DNA of 64,000 nt from NCBI RefSeq assembly GCF_943193045.1, contig NZ_CALPCN010000004.1:62001-126000 (forward strand). The letters run 5' to 3'. Within the stretch, counting starts at the first letter, position 1. Each line of letters opens with the position of its first letter. This DNA is from Pumilibacter muris (lineage in GTDB: Bacteria > Bacillota > Clostridia > Christensenellales > Pumilibacteraceae). The notes under the pieces were generated by a model. That model worked only from the letters and a program-made list of their open reading frames with translations, did no database searches and was not told the origin of the DNA. Position numbers and translations under genes: made by a program. Positions 16,700-26,486 of the stretch are shown piece after piece.

Positions 16700-19591
16700 A
16701 TGCTCGAACTTAAAAACATTGTTAAAGACTACGTTACGGGCGACACAACCGTCCGCGCTTTAAAAGGCGTAGACGTTACGTTCAGACGCAGCGAATTCGT
16801 ATCGGTTTTGGGGCCGAGCGGTTGCGGAAAAACCACTCTTTTGAATATTGTGGGCGGACTCGACAGCTACACTTGCGGCGACCTTATTATAAACGGCAGA
16901 AGCACGCGCGACTTTAAAGCATACGACTGGGACGCGTACAGAAATAACTGCATAGGATTCGTTTTTCAAAATTACAATCTTATTCCGCACTTATCGGTGC
17001 TCGGAAATGTTGAGCTTGCCCTCACTTTAAGCGGAAAGAGCAAATCCGAACGGCGCGCGAAAGCCGCCGCCGCGCTCGAAAAAGTGGGGCTCGGCGAGCA
17101 GATGAACAAACGCCCCAACCAACTTTCGGGCGGACAAATGCAACGCGTAGCCATTGCGCGCGCAATAGTGAACGACCCCGAAATCATTCTCGCCGACGAG
17201 CCTACGGGCGCGCTCGACAGCAAAAACAGCGTTCAGATAGCCGACCTATTAAAAGAAATCAGCCGCGACCGACTTATTATTATGGTTACGCACAACGACG
17301 CTTTGGCGGAAGAATATTCCACCCGTATAATAAAATTCCTCGACGGCGAAAAGGTTGACGACTCGAACCCTTACGAACCCACGCAAGAGGAGAGGCTGCA
17401 AGAAATAAAATACGAACGCGAGAAACGCGGCGAAGCGTTTTCGGCGGAAGAATACGCTCCCGACGCATATCCCGACCCTTACGCGCCGCTTACGAAAAAA
17501 GGAAAATCGGAAAAGGATATAAACCGCCCGCAACAGAGCGAAATCTCCGTTTTAAAAGAGGAGAACGAAACCGCTCCCAAGCTCGAAAAAGCGGCGGCAA
17601 CGCAAAAGAAAGTTCTGTCCAAACAAGAAAAAGCGGCAATCAAAGCTGCGGAAAAAGCTCGCAAAGACGAAAAGAAAAAGCAAGAGAAACAGCGCAAAAA
17701 AGAAATGAAACGAACGTCGATGAATTTTTTTACGGCGCTCGGACTTTCGGGGCGAAACCTTGCCACCAAAAAGGGACGCACTATTCTCGTTTCGTTTGCG
17801 GGTAGCATAGGAATTATAGGAATAGCTCTTGTTCTCAGCATATCGAACGGCTTCACTCATTACATAAACAAATTGCAAACCGACACCCTCGCGGGTTTTC
17901 CTATAACGATAGCGCCTCAAGCTATGGATATTGAAAGCGTCACGTCGTCTATCGGCGGCAACAAAGAAGAACGCGAAGAATTTCCGTCGGGCGACAAAGT
18001 TGAAATTTACACGCGCGACATAAGCACAATGGTGTATTACAACGACATAACCGACGAATACGTTAATTACGTTAAAGCAATGCCCGAAGAGTATTACAAA
18101 GCGGTGTCGTACACCAACTCGCTCGATATGCTTGTTCTCCGAAAAGACGGCGAAGAAGTGAAGAAAGTTTCTCTTTCAAAACGCACAATGATGGGTTCCC
18201 AGCAAATTTGGCAAGAAATGCTTCCTAACAATTCGTTTATGAAAGAGCAATATTCCGTTTTGGCGGGCAAAATGCCCGAAAATAAAAACGAGCTCGCTTT
18301 AATAGTAGATAAATATAATCGCATAGACGCGGAAGTGCTCGAAGCGCTCGGCATAACCTACGAAACGGACGACGCTAATAAGTTATCTTTTAACGATATT
18401 TTGAATTTAGGCGAAAAAGAGCATTTTTTGGCTGTGTCGAACGACAACGCTTTCCCCGACGGCAAATTCGTTGACTACGATTCTTTGGAAGGAAAGGAAA
18501 AGCTTCCCGAAATTTACAAAACGGACGGCGAAGAGGGAAAAAAGAACGTCCCTCTTAAACTTGTCGGAATTTTAAGAACAGAAAAGGGCGTTCCTTTGGA
18601 ACTCTTTAACAGCGGAATAGTTTATTCACCCGAACTGACGCAGGAAATCATTTCGCTTAACGCAAATTCCTTAATTATTGCAAAACAAAAAGAGGAGTTC
18701 GATAAGCCTTCATATTCGGGATACAATTTGGCGCAAAGCAAAACTTTTTACGAACTCGCGGGATTTTCGCAAGCTCAGGCTATGGGTTACGCTATGCTCG
18801 AAGCCGCGATTGCCAACCTCGAACAAACTCAAAACAAACCTTTTAGCGACATTCTGCGCGACGACCCAGAATTAAATTGCTTAAACGGCACTTCTTACGA
18901 ACCTTACAAAACTCAATTCAAAGAACTTGCGCCCAACCGCGATTTAATTAAAAATATGCTCGAAGCCGAGAAAACGGCGGCTCTCGAAGATTTGAATTAC
19001 GCCGCCCGTCCGTCGAGTATTTATATTTACCCGAAAGATTTCGAAACAAAAAAGAAAATAAACGATTATTTAAACGGTTGGAACAACTCTCACCCCAACG
19101 CCAAAATAATGTACACCGACGCGAGCGAACTTCTTGCCTCCACTATGGGAAATATGGTAGACATAATTTCTTATGTGCTTATAGCTTTCGCGGCAGTCAG
19201 TCTTGTTGTTTCGAGCATAATGATTGCAATAATAACTTATGTGTCGGTTATAGAGCGCACGAAGGAAATAGGCGTGCTCCGAAGCATAGGTGCGCGCAAA
19301 AAAGACATTTCACGCGTGTTCAATGCCGAAACGGTGCTAATAGGTTTAATAGCGGGAGTTATGGGCGTTTTAATAGCCGCAATTCTCAATTTCCCCATAA
19401 ACGCCATTTTGCAAGTTGTTATAAACGCGAACGGCGGCGGAAGCTTGGGAATAGGCAATCTTGCGGTGCTAAATCCGTTGCACGCACTACTTTTAATAAC
19501 CGTGTCGGTTGTTTTAACTCTTATCAGCGGATTTATTCCATCGCGCATAGCGGCAAAAAAAGACCCCGTTACGGCACTGAGAACGGAATAA
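16700..19591 (+). CDS. ABC transporter, fused ATPase and FtsX/MacB-type permease
   Basis: 963 residues. The N-terminal ATPase domain (1-225) has Walker [10 protein letters not shown] (about 38), the signature LSGGQMQ (about 142), Walker B with DEPTGALD (about 165) and a MVTHN switch histidine. A long charged, Lys/Glu/Ala-rich linker (about 230-345) joins it to a permease with one helix near 360, a large extracytoplasmic domain (about 390-810) and three helices at the C-terminus ending in the FtsX fold. This is the type VII mechanotransmitter architecture (MacB/LolCDE/BceAB-like), which moves or remodels amphiphilic substrates on the outer membrane leaflet rather than importing small solutes. 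ATPase-first fusions of this kind occur in clostridia. A GGAGA ribosome binding site supports the start. The substrate is unknown. Confidence 0.9.
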   Translation: MLELKNIVKDYVTGDTTVRALKGVDVTFRRSEFVSVLGPSGCGKTTLLNIVGGLDSYTCGDLIINGRSTRDFKAYDWDAYRNNCIGFVFQNYNLIPHLSVLGNVELALTLSGKSKSERRAKAAAALEKVGLGEQMNKRPNQLSGGQMQRVAIARAIVNDPEIILADEPTGALDSKNSVQIADLLKEISRDRLIIMVTHNDALAEEYSTRIIKFLDGEKVDDSNPYEPTQEERLQEIKYEREKRGEAFSAEEYAPDAYPDPYAPLTKKGKSEKDINRPQQSEISVLKEENETAPKLEKAAATQKKVLSKQEKAAIKAAEKARKDEKKKQEKQRKKEMKRTSMNFFTALGLSGRNLATKKGRTILVSFAGSIGIIGIALVLSISNGFTHYINKLQTDTLAGFPITIAPQAMDIESVTSSIGGNKEEREEFPSGDKVEIYTRDISTMVYYNDITDEYVNYVKAMPEEYYKAVSYTNSLDMLVLRKDGEEVKKVSLSKRTMMGSQQIWQEMLPNNSFMKEQYSVLAGKMPENKNELALIVDKYNRIDAEVLEALGITYETDDANKLSFNDILNLGEKEHFLAVSNDNAFPDGKFVDYDSLEGKEKLPEIYKTDGEEGKKNVPLKLVGILRTEKGVPLELFNSGIVYSPELTQEIISLNANSLIIAKQKEEFDKPSYSGYNLAQSKTFYELAGFSQAQAMGYAMLEAAIANLEQTQNKPFSDILRDDPELNCLNGTSYEPYKTQFKELAPNRDLIKNMLEAEKTAALEDLNYAARPSSIYIYPKDFETKKKINDYLNGWNNSHPNAKIMYTDASELLASTMGNMVDIISYVLIAFAAVSLVVSSIMIAIITYVSVIERTKEIGVLRSIGARKKDISRVFNAETVLIGLIAGVMGVLIAAILNFPINAILQVVINANGGGSLGIGNLAVLNPLHALLLITVSVVLTLISGFIPSRIAAKKDPVTALRTE

Positions 19592-19601
19592 TAAACTACT
19601 T

Positions 19602-19634
19602 AAAACAGCCCCGAAAATTCGGGGCTGTTTTACT
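19602..19634 (+). terminator. Intrinsic terminator after the ABC transporter
   Basis: A perfect stem, AAAACAGCCCCGAA pairing with TTCGGGGCTGTTTT, with a two-base loop as drawn and a T-rich tail. Confidence 0.9.
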
Positions 19635-19662
19635 TTGTGATTTTGTCGAAATATGGTATAAT
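19635..19662 (+). promoter_or_regulatory. Promoter of the type I restriction-modification operon
   Basis: TTGTGA (19635-19640), 16-bp spacer, TATAAT (19657-19662). hsdM begins 32 nt downstream with GCAAGGAG. Confidence 0.65.
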
Positions 19663-19694
19663 GGCACTGAAATTATCCACGCAAGGAGTTTTTT

Positions 19695-21221
19695 ATGATT
19701 ACGGGCGAAGTGAAAAACAAATTAGACAGATTATGGGACGCAATGTGGTCTAACCAAATGACAAACCCGTTAATCGACATACAGCAGATTACTTACTTTA
19801 TATTTATAAAAATGCTCGACGATAATCAAATAAAGATTGAACGCAAGGTGAACGATATGCTTGCGCACGGATTAGCCGCAAATATCGCGGACTTTAACCC
19901 GACTTTTAAGGACGAAAACTATATCGACAAAGATAATAAAATCGACGTGCCGTATAGAGATTTGCGTTGGTCTGTGTTCAAAGAGTTTGAGCCGACGCGA
20001 ATGTACGCTAACATACGCGACAATGTGTTTCCTTTTATAAAACAACTGCACGGCGAAAAACAGACGGCTTTTGCCAATTTTATGAAAGACGCGCAGTTTG
20101 CCGTTAGCAATCCGTACATACTTGATAAAATGGTTGCAAGTTTAAGCGACGAATCGCTCGGCTTGGGCGATAAAGATATGATGGGCGATTGCTATGAATA
20201 TCTTTTGTCGAAAATGTCTACAAGCGGCGATAACGGACAATTCAGAACGCCGCGCCACATAATAAATATGATGGTGGAACTTGCGCAACCTACGCTTGCG
20301 GATAATATTATAGACCCCGCTATGGGAACGGCAGGATTCTTGACTTCAAGCGCGAGATATATTCAAGCGCACTATTCGCGCGAGCTTATGAACAAGGAAA
20401 ACAACCGACACTTTAACAATACTATGTTTACGGGTTACGACACCGACACCGATATGCTCCGCATAGGCTGTATGAATATGACGTTGCACGGCGTGGATAA
20501 TCCGACCATACGTTACAACAATTCGCTTGCCGAAGAATTTACAGACAGCGACAAATATTCGCTTATTCTTGCCAATCCGCCTTTTTCGGGCAGTTTAGAC
20601 CCGTCAACCGTTTCTAAATCGTTAAACCAAATAAGCGGCGGTACGAAAAGCACGGAATTATTGTTTTTGTCGCTGTTCTTGCGACTCCTGAAAGTAGGCG
20701 GCAGGTGCGTTTCCGTTATTCCTGTTGGCGTACTCAATCGTACTAACGAAAAGGCATACGCGCGGTTGCGACGCCAAATTGTGGAAGAACAAAAACTCGA
20801 AGCCGTTATTTATATGCCGAACGGAGTTTTTCAACCGTATTCGGGTGTTCAGACGGGCATACTCGTTTTTACAAAAACAAATTCGGGCGGAACGGATAAA
20901 GTTTGGCTTTACAATATGGAAGCGGACGGATATTCGCTTGACCAAAAGCGCGATAAGGTGGACGCGGACGACACGCCCGACGTTATAACTCGGTGGAAAA
21001 ATCTTGCCGTCGAGTGCGAGCGCACGCCGTTCGATAAATCGTTTTTCGTGAGCAAACAAGATATAGTAGACAATGATTATGTTTTGAGCTTTAACAAGTA
21101 TCACAAAGTTGAGATTGCTAAAAAGGAATATCGCCCGACTGCCGAGATTATAAAGTCTATCCGCGAGCTTGAAACGGAGTTTGCCGCCGTTATTGACGAG
21201 ATTTGCAAGGGGATAGAATGA
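19695..21221 (+). CDS. hsdM: Type I restriction-modification system, DNA methyltransferase subunit
   Basis: 508 residues. The N-terminal helical HsdM domain (1-130) precedes an N6-adenine methyltransferase fold with motif I DPAMGTAGF (about 208, binds S-adenosylmethionine) and motif IV NPPF (about 293, catalytic). With HsdS it methylates adenine in a bipartite target, and with HsdR it forms the restriction complex. It is the first gene of the operon. Its stop codon overlaps the hsdS start as ATGA (21218-21221), which points to coupled translation. All key motifs are intact. Confidence 0.95.
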   Translation: MITGEVKNKLDRLWDAMWSNQMTNPLIDIQQITYFIFIKMLDDNQIKIERKVNDMLAHGLAANIADFNPTFKDENYIDKDNKIDVPYRDLRWSVFKEFEPTRMYANIRDNVFPFIKQLHGEKQTAFANFMKDAQFAVSNPYILDKMVASLSDESLGLGDKDMMGDCYEYLLSKMSTSGDNGQFRTPRHIINMMVELAQPTLADNIIDPAMGTAGFLTSSARYIQAHYSRELMNKENNRHFNNTMFTGYDTDTDMLRIGCMNMTLHGVDNPTIRYNNSLAEEFTDSDKYSLILANPPFSGSLDPSTVSKSLNQISGGTKSTELLFLSLFLRLLKVGGRCVSVIPVGVLNRTNEKAYARLRRQIVEEQKLEAVIYMPNGVFQPYSGVQTGILVFTKTNSGGTDKVWLYNMEADGYSLDQKRDKVDADDTPDVITRWKNLAVECERTPFDKSFFVSKQDIVDNDYVLSFNKYHKVEIAKKEYRPTAEIIKSIRELETEFAAVIDEICKGIE

Positions 21222-22402
21222 TGCCTGTTTTGAAAATTCGTCAGCTTGCGAAACAAATACGCGGTGTATCATATAAACCGTCGGACATCGTGAGAAAAGA
21301 AAACGGCTATCCTATTCTACGCGCTAATAATATTCAAAACAACGAACTTACTTTTGATAACCTTGTATATGTAAAACCTTGCAAGGTAAAGCAAAAACAA
21401 TTATTAAAAAAAGGCGACATAATTATTTGCGCGTCAAGCGGAAGTAAAGATTTAGTGGGCAAAGCCGCCGTGTTTGAAACCGACGGCGAATATTCTTTCG
21501 GTGCTTTTTGTAAATGTATTCGGATAAAAGACGATTTAACAATTAACAAAAATTACGTCGGGCTTTATTTTAGTTCAAATAAATATAGGGAAAGCATTTC
21601 GGCAAGCAGCTATGGGGCAACCATAAAAAATATTAAAGCCGAAAATATTGACGAACTTTCAATAAACCTTCCCACCATAAGCGAGCAAAAAAGAATCGTA
21701 ATTGAGCTAAACGGAATACAGAACGCATTATCAAACAAAAGAAGTCAGTTACAAACTCTTGACGAACTTATCAAGTCCCATTTTATTGAAATGTTTGGAG
21801 ACCCCGTTGAAAATTCATTGAAATGGAGAAAAGAACCTTTATCAAAAATTATAATAAACGTGAACAATGGACTGACCCGACGCGGACATGATGCAAATGG
21901 GAATATTGTTTTACGTTTGGTAGAATTACAAGATGGTGTTATAGATTATAGTAATGTAAATAGAATTATTTTATCCGAAAAAGAGAAATTAAAATTTGAA
22001 CTTAAAAATAATGATTTTCTTTTTGCTCGTGTTAATGGTAATCCGCAATATGTTGGGCGTTGTGCTGTTTTTCATTCTATTGATGAGAAAGTATATCATA
22101 ATGACCATATAATTAGAGTTCATTTTGATGAGAGCATAATAAACGGAACTTTTGCAATGGTATTATTAAATAGTCATTACGGCAAATCGCAAATGCGACA
22201 ATTTATTAGCACTTCGGCAGGTCAATATACAATCAATCAAGACGGTATAAGAGCAATTATAGCAATATTGCCGCCGCTCGAACTGCAAAATAAATTCGCC
22301 GAATTTGTGCAAAAAGTAGACAAAGCAAAAACAATCGTTAAAAAGCAAATAACCGACTTGCAAGAACTACTTGACAGCAAAATGAGCGAATACTTCAGAT
22401 AA
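21218..22402 (+). CDS. hsdS: Type I restriction-modification system, specificity subunit
   Basis: 394 residues, with two target-recognition domains separated and followed by helical spacers. The first spacer begins at LPTISEQKRIVIELNG (about 150-165) and contains LQTLDELIKSHFIEMFGDP; the second begins at LPPLELQNKFAEF near the C-terminus. Each recognition domain reads one half of a bipartite DNA target. The start ATG at 21218 overlaps the hsdM stop and has AAGGGG upstream. The second recognition domain (about 21830-22260) is visibly more AT-rich and uses different codons from the rest of the gene and from hsdM, as expected if it was exchanged by recombination. The recognised sequence cannot be predicted. 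Confidence 0.92.
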   Translation: MMPVLKIRQLAKQIRGVSYKPSDIVRKENGYPILRANNIQNNELTFDNLVYVKPCKVKQKQLLKKGDIIICASSGSKDLVGKAAVFETDGEYSFGAFCKCIRIKDDLTINKNYVGLYFSSNKYRESISASSYGATIKNIKAENIDELSINLPTISEQKRIVIELNGIQNALSNKRSQLQTLDELIKSHFIEMFGDPVENSLKWRKEPLSKIIINVNNGLTRRGHDANGNIVLRLVELQDGVIDYSNVNRIILSEKEKLKFELKNNDFLFARVNGNPQYVGRCAVFHSIDEKVYHNDHIIRVHFDESIINGTFAMVLLNSHYGKSQMRQFISTSAGQYTINQDGIRAIIAILPPLELQNKFAEFVQKVDKAKTIVKKQITDLQELLDSKMSEYFR

Positions 22403-22417
22403 TCTTTTATAATACTA

Positions 22418-22455
22418 TTGACACGGTAGTAAAATTAAGTTATAATATTACTACC
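22418..22455 (+). promoter_or_regulatory. Promoter and operator of the toxin-antitoxin pair
   Basis: TTGACA (22418-22423), 17-bp spacer, TATAAT (22441-22446). A perfect inverted repeat GGTAGTAA (22425-22432) / TTACTACC (22448-22455) brackets the -10 box, the expected binding site for an autorepressing antitoxin or antitoxin-toxin complex. It lies 15 bp after the hsdS stop, so the pair has its own promoter inside the hsd operon. Confidence 0.8.
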
Positions 22456-22477
22456 AACATAAAGGAGACTGTGTTAT

Positions 22478-22774
22478 ATGAGCGGCGAAATATCAATAAG
22501 ACCATCGAAAGACATACGAACGAATTACGCCGAAATTTCGGCTCTTGCGCATCAGCATCCTGTGGCTATTACCGTGAACGGCAGAGAGGACACCGTTCTT
22601 TTGAGTCATACGGATTTTTTGGAACAGCAGCGAACTATAAACGAATTGCAAGAACGTTTGGCAATTTACGCACAGTTGGCGCAATCGCAAGACGACATTA
22701 AACTCGGCAGAGTTCAGACTTTACATTCGGCAATCGAGAGTATTTATAAAGATTTGGATAATTTGGATTTATGA
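22478..22774 (+). CDS. Antitoxin of a type II toxin-antitoxin pair (Phd/YefM-like)
   Basis: 98 residues. The N-terminal half (PVAITVNGREDTVLLSHTDF within about residues 27-46) has the Phd/YefM fold pattern, in which a strand followed by N-G-R and L-S-x-x-D-F forms the DNA-binding dimer. The C-terminal helix-rich half should wrap the toxin. An AAAGGAG ribosome binding site supports the start. The stop overlaps the toxin start (ATGA at 22771-22774), giving the coupled translation usual for these pairs. It should neutralise the ParE/RelE-like toxin and repress the promoter at 22418-22455. Confidence 0.85.
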   Translation: MSGEISIRPSKDIRTNYAEISALAHQHPVAITVNGREDTVLLSHTDFLEQQRTINELQERLAIYAQLAQSQDDIKLGRVQTLHSAIESIYKDLDNLDL

Positions 22775-23070
22775 ACTATTCTATAAATATTACCGATACG
22801 GCGAAAGGTCATTTGCGTGATATTGCTTTATATATAGCCGAGCAATCAAAAGACAGAGAAATTGCAAAAAAGTTTGTTCAAGAATTAGAAGTCGAGTGTT
22901 ATACGCTTAGCGAAATGCCGAATAAAGGAGCTAATCCCGACGATAGATTGCTTGTAAGCATGGACTATAAATTTCTTATACATAAAGATTATTTAATTTT
23001 TTACACGATAGAAGATTTAAATAAAACCGTATATATACAGGCGATATTCAATGCAAAAAAAAGACTATAA
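22771..23070 (+). CDS. Toxin of the RelE/ParE family
   Basis: 99 residues. The pattern (N-terminal strand YSINITDTA, then helices containing LRDIALYIAEQS, then C-terminal strands with RLLVSMDYKFLIHKDYLIFYTI and VYIQAIFNAKKR) fits the ParE/RelE fold. ParE members poison DNA gyrase and RelE members cleave ribosome-bound mRNA; sequence alone does not separate them here. The C-terminal basic tail (AKKRL) is common in both. It is coupled to the antitoxin by an ATGA overlap. Its place between hsdS and hsdR suggests that it stabilises the restriction locus, since loss of the operon would release the toxin. Confidence 0.85.
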   Translation: MNYSINITDTAKGHLRDIALYIAEQSKDREIAKKFVQELEVECYTLSEMPNKGANPDDRLLVSMDYKFLIHKDYLIFYTIEDLNKTVYIQAIFNAKKRL

Positions 23071-23123
23071 AAGATTTATGAAAAAAATCGCCAAGCAATA
23101 AAATTTAACATACACGGTGCGCT

Positions 23124-26100
23124 ATGAATTTTGATTTTCTCAAAAACAATAGCTTTTTCAAACAGCTCTATGCGTTTTGTGCCGACGCTGAGGAGTTTGT
23201 TTTGTCGCGTTCGGAACTGTCTGCAATATCGCAACGCAAAGCGTTGGAGTGCGGCGTAAAGTATTTTTATACGGCAAAATACGGCGAATACAACGAACGC
23301 GAAACTCTCTTTTCGCTTATAGCCGACGAGCAGTTTTCGGCGTATATGGACACGACAATATTTTCGGGCATACATCTTGTGCGGCAAATAGGAAACAATG
23401 CTGCACACGGCGAAAGCGTGAGCAAAACGGAAGCGTTGAACGGCTTGGAAGCGTTATATTATTTTTGTGCCGAACTGTTAAAATGTTTCGGCGTTATACG
23501 CGGTTACGAAAAATTCGACAAAACTATTTACACAAAGAAAGCCGAGCCTACAACCGAAACGGTGCGAACGCTTGACGAAGCGACGGTAGAAGTAACAAAA
23601 GCTGACGTCGCGGAACTGAAACTTGACAAAATCGAAAAAGCCGCGTTTCGGTCGGCGGCGGACTTTACCGAAGCGAAAACGAGAAGCGTATACATTGACA
23701 ACGCCTTGCGTGAAGCCGGATGGAAAGTATCAAAAGCAAAAGGCGCAATAATTCCCAATACGGCTTGTATAGAGATTCCGCTTGACGGTATGCCTAACAA
23801 CGAAGGTATAGGCTATGCGGACTATGTTTTGTTTGATTCTGACGGCAAACCGCTTGCAGTAGTGGAAGCCAAACGCACGAGCAAAGACGTTGTTGTGGGC
23901 AGTCAGCAAGCAAAGTTATACGCCGACTGTATAGAAAAAAAGTGGGGAGTGCGCCCAGTTATTTACTACACAAACGGCTACGAATTGATGATTGTTGACG
24001 GTGCAGGCTATCCGAGTCGCCGTGTGTTTGGGTACTACACGAAAGACGAATTGCACTCTATGATTGTGCGACGTGGGATTCGAAAGATAACCGACACGCG
24101 CATAAATCCTACTATATCCGACCGCCCGTTTATACAGGAAGCGGCGACCGCTGTTTGCGAGAACTTTAACAAGAAAAGCCGCAAGTCGTTAATCGTTATG
24201 GCTACGGGAACGGGCAAAACCCGTTGCGCTATTTCTATCGTAGACGTATTGCAACGTGCGGAATGGGCGAAACACGTTTTATTCCTTGCCGACCGAACAG
24301 AACTTGTAAATCAGGCAAAAAACGCTTTTGCTAAGTTTTTGCCCAATTCGCCTGTGTGCGCAATATCCGAAACAGCGGAGAACGACCGCGATTATAACGC
24401 ACGCGTAATTATATCCACCTACCAAACAATGCTCAATTTTATAGAGCGCGAAAAACGCGCTTTCGGCGTCGGTAAATTCGATTTGATTATATTAGACGAA
24501 TGCCACCGCACGGTTTACAATAAGTATCAAGCTATTTTGCGGTATTTCGACAGTCTTGTGTTGGGGCTTACGGCAACACCGCGTGAAAAAGTTGACGCAT
24601 CCACCTATGAGCTTTTCGATTTGCCCAAAGGCGAGCCTACGTTCAACTACGGCTATGAAAAAGCGGTTGCGGAAGGCTTTTTGGTAGACTATGCGAACTT
24701 TGACAGCACGCCCACGCTACTCAAAACGGGACTGTGCTACGACGACCTTTCGGACGACGAAAAGAAAGAATACGAAGAAACATTTTCGGACGACGATGGC
24801 AATTTTCCCAAACGGATAGACAAAGAGCTTTTCTATAAACGAATAACGAATACGGGAACAATCGACGCGGTTTTGCAAACGCTTATGAACGACGGCTTGA
24901 AAGTGCAGAACGGCGAACGGATAGGCAAGAGTATTATATTTGCATATAATCACGACCACGCAAAGCTCATAGTTGAACGCTTTAATAAGCTGTACGGAGA
25001 AAAAGGCGACGGCTTTATTAAACTTGTCGATTACAGCGTGAATTATGCGCACACGATAATAGAGGACTTTAAGACGGCGAACAAAGAACCGCATATAGTT
25101 GTGTCGGTGGATATGCTCGATACGGGTGTGGACGTTCCCGAAGTGTTGAATCTTGTTTTCTTCAAAAAGGTTTTCTCGCTTATCAAGTTTTGGCAGATGA
25201 TTGGCAGGGGAACGCGCGTATGCAAAGAATTGAATGTGTTTTCAACGTGCAAAGAGTTTTTTGAAAACGCCGACTATACCGATGATACGAAACGGGTTTA
25301 TTCGGATAAGCAAGGTTTTTATATATTCGACTGTTGCGAGAATTTTCCGTACTTTAAGAAAAATCCGAAAGGCAAAGATGGCAAAAACTCGCTGAACTTA
25401 ACGCAACGCATATTCTCGCTCAAACTCGATTTGATTTACGAATTGCAACGGCTTACGCACCAAGAAAATCCCGAACACAAAACATACTATGATAAACTAA
25501 AAGCGGAAGCGATTGCAAGGGTTAAAAACTTCAACCGTGATTTAATCAACGTGCGCCATAATTTAAAATATGTCGATAAATATTTTGCCGAATCAAGTTG
25601 GGAGTATATAGGCGTTCTAGATTTGAAAGAACTTAAAAAGCAAATCGTTCCGCTTGCGGACGCAACAAACGACGGGGAAACCGCAAAGGTTTTCGACTTG
25701 TGGATATTCAATATGGAGCTTGCCGAGCTTGTGGGCGAACAAGACTACTCGAAAGCGATACAAGTTGTAACGACAGTTTGCTCGATATTGCTCGATATGA
25801 CTACAATACCCGAAGTTGCAAAAAAGAAAGAGTATTTGAAGTCGGTAGTCAAAAACGAATTTTGGCAAGACATAACTATATCGAAGTTGGAAGAACTGCG
25901 CGAACAAGTGCGCGACTTGCTGAGATTTTTGCCGCGCGACGTTATAGAGTCGCTTAGAACGGACTTTTCGGATAAGGTGGAACTCAGGCGCGGGGAACAT
26001 TTAACGCCGCAATTCAAAAACTACAAGCAGAGAGTTATTGACTATCTTGACGAAAATTTCGATTTGCCCGTAGTACATAAGATACGGAATATAATTCCGC

Positions 26101-26471
26101 TCAACAGCGGAGATTTGAGAGAACTTGAACGAATCCTATGGGAAGAACTCGGAACGCAATCCGACTATGAACATATAGCTTGCGGCGAGAGCGTGGCGGT
26201 ATTTGTTCGCAAAATCGTGGGACTTGACCGCGAAGCCGTAAATAAGCTGTTTGCCGAATATCTTGCGATGTATCAATTTAACAAAATGCAAGAAGAATTT
26301 TTACACTATATCGTTACGTTCGTACTTGAAAACGGCGACATAGAGCCGAAAAACCTTATAACCGACGAACCGTTCAAATATCTTGAATACACCGAGATTT
26401 TCGACGGAAATCCCGAAGTTGTGTACACACTTATAAATATGTTGCACTCAGCTATTCAAGTTGCGGCATAA
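23124..26471 (+). CDS. hsdR: Type I restriction-modification system, restriction/translocase subunit
   Basis: 1115 residues. An N-terminal DUF4145-like domain (about 1-115) is followed by a PD-(D/E)XK-type nuclease region with VVEAKR (about 246). The helicase motor has ATGTGKT (about 360), DECH (about 458), TATP (about 483) and IGRGTR in the second RecA-like domain. The C-terminal region resembles the EcoEI-type R subunit, which binds the methyltransferase core. It translocates unmethylated DNA using ATP and cleaves at a distance. No clear ribosome binding site precedes the ATG, and it starts 54 bp after the toxin gene, so its expression may depend on read-through from upstream. All motor motifs look intact. 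Confidence 0.93.
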   Translation: MNFDFLKNNSFFKQLYAFCADAEEFVLSRSELSAISQRKALECGVKYFYTAKYGEYNERETLFSLIADEQFSAYMDTTIFSGIHLVRQIGNNAAHGESVSKTEALNGLEALYYFCAELLKCFGVIRGYEKFDKTIYTKKAEPTTETVRTLDEATVEVTKADVAELKLDKIEKAAFRSAADFTEAKTRSVYIDNALREAGWKVSKAKGAIIPNTACIEIPLDGMPNNEGIGYADYVLFDSDGKPLAVVEAKRTSKDVVVGSQQAKLYADCIEKKWGVRPVIYYTNGYELMIVDGAGYPSRRVFGYYTKDELHSMIVRRGIRKITDTRINPTISDRPFIQEAATAVCENFNKKSRKSLIVMATGTGKTRCAISIVDVLQRAEWAKHVLFLADRTELVNQAKNAFAKFLPNSPVCAISETAENDRDYNARVIISTYQTMLNFIEREKRAFGVGKFDLIILDECHRTVYNKYQAILRYFDSLVLGLTATPREKVDASTYELFDLPKGEPTFNYGYEKAVAEGFLVDYANFDSTPTLLKTGLCYDDLSDDEKKEYEETFSDDDGNFPKRIDKELFYKRITNTGTIDAVLQTLMNDGLKVQNGERIGKSIIFAYNHDHAKLIVERFNKLYGEKGDGFIKLVDYSVNYAHTIIEDFKTANKEPHIVVSVDMLDTGVDVPEVLNLVFFKKVFSLIKFWQMIGRGTRVCKELNVFSTCKEFFENADYTDDTKRVYSDKQGFYIFDCCENFPYFKKNPKGKDGKNSLNLTQRIFSLKLDLIYELQRLTHQENPEHKTYYDKLKAEAIARVKNFNRDLINVRHNLKYVDKYFAESSWEYIGVLDLKELKKQIVPLADATNDGETAKVFDLWIFNMELAELVGEQDYSKAIQVVTTVCSILLDMTTIPEVAKKKEYLKSVVKNEFWQDITISKLEELREQVRDLLRFLPRDVIESLRTDFSDKVELRRGEHLTPQFKNYKQRVIDYLDENFDLPVVHKIRNIIPLNSGDLRELERILWEELGTQSDYEHIACGESVAVFVRKIVGLDREAVNKLFAEYLAMYQFNKMQEEFLHYIVTFVLENGDIEPKNLITDEPFKYLEYTEIFDGNPEVVYTLINMLHSAIQVAA

Positions 26472-26486
26472 ATGAAACAATTTCTT

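Noticed and set aside
21203-22402. Invertible or duplicated hsdS for phase-variable specificity
   Set aside because: Only one hsdS and no second partial copy, inverted repeats or recombinase gene are present in the window.
19695-26471. Restriction locus as part of a mobile island
   Set aside because: No integrase, transposase, att repeats or tRNA junction flanks it; terminators and promoters at both ends look native.
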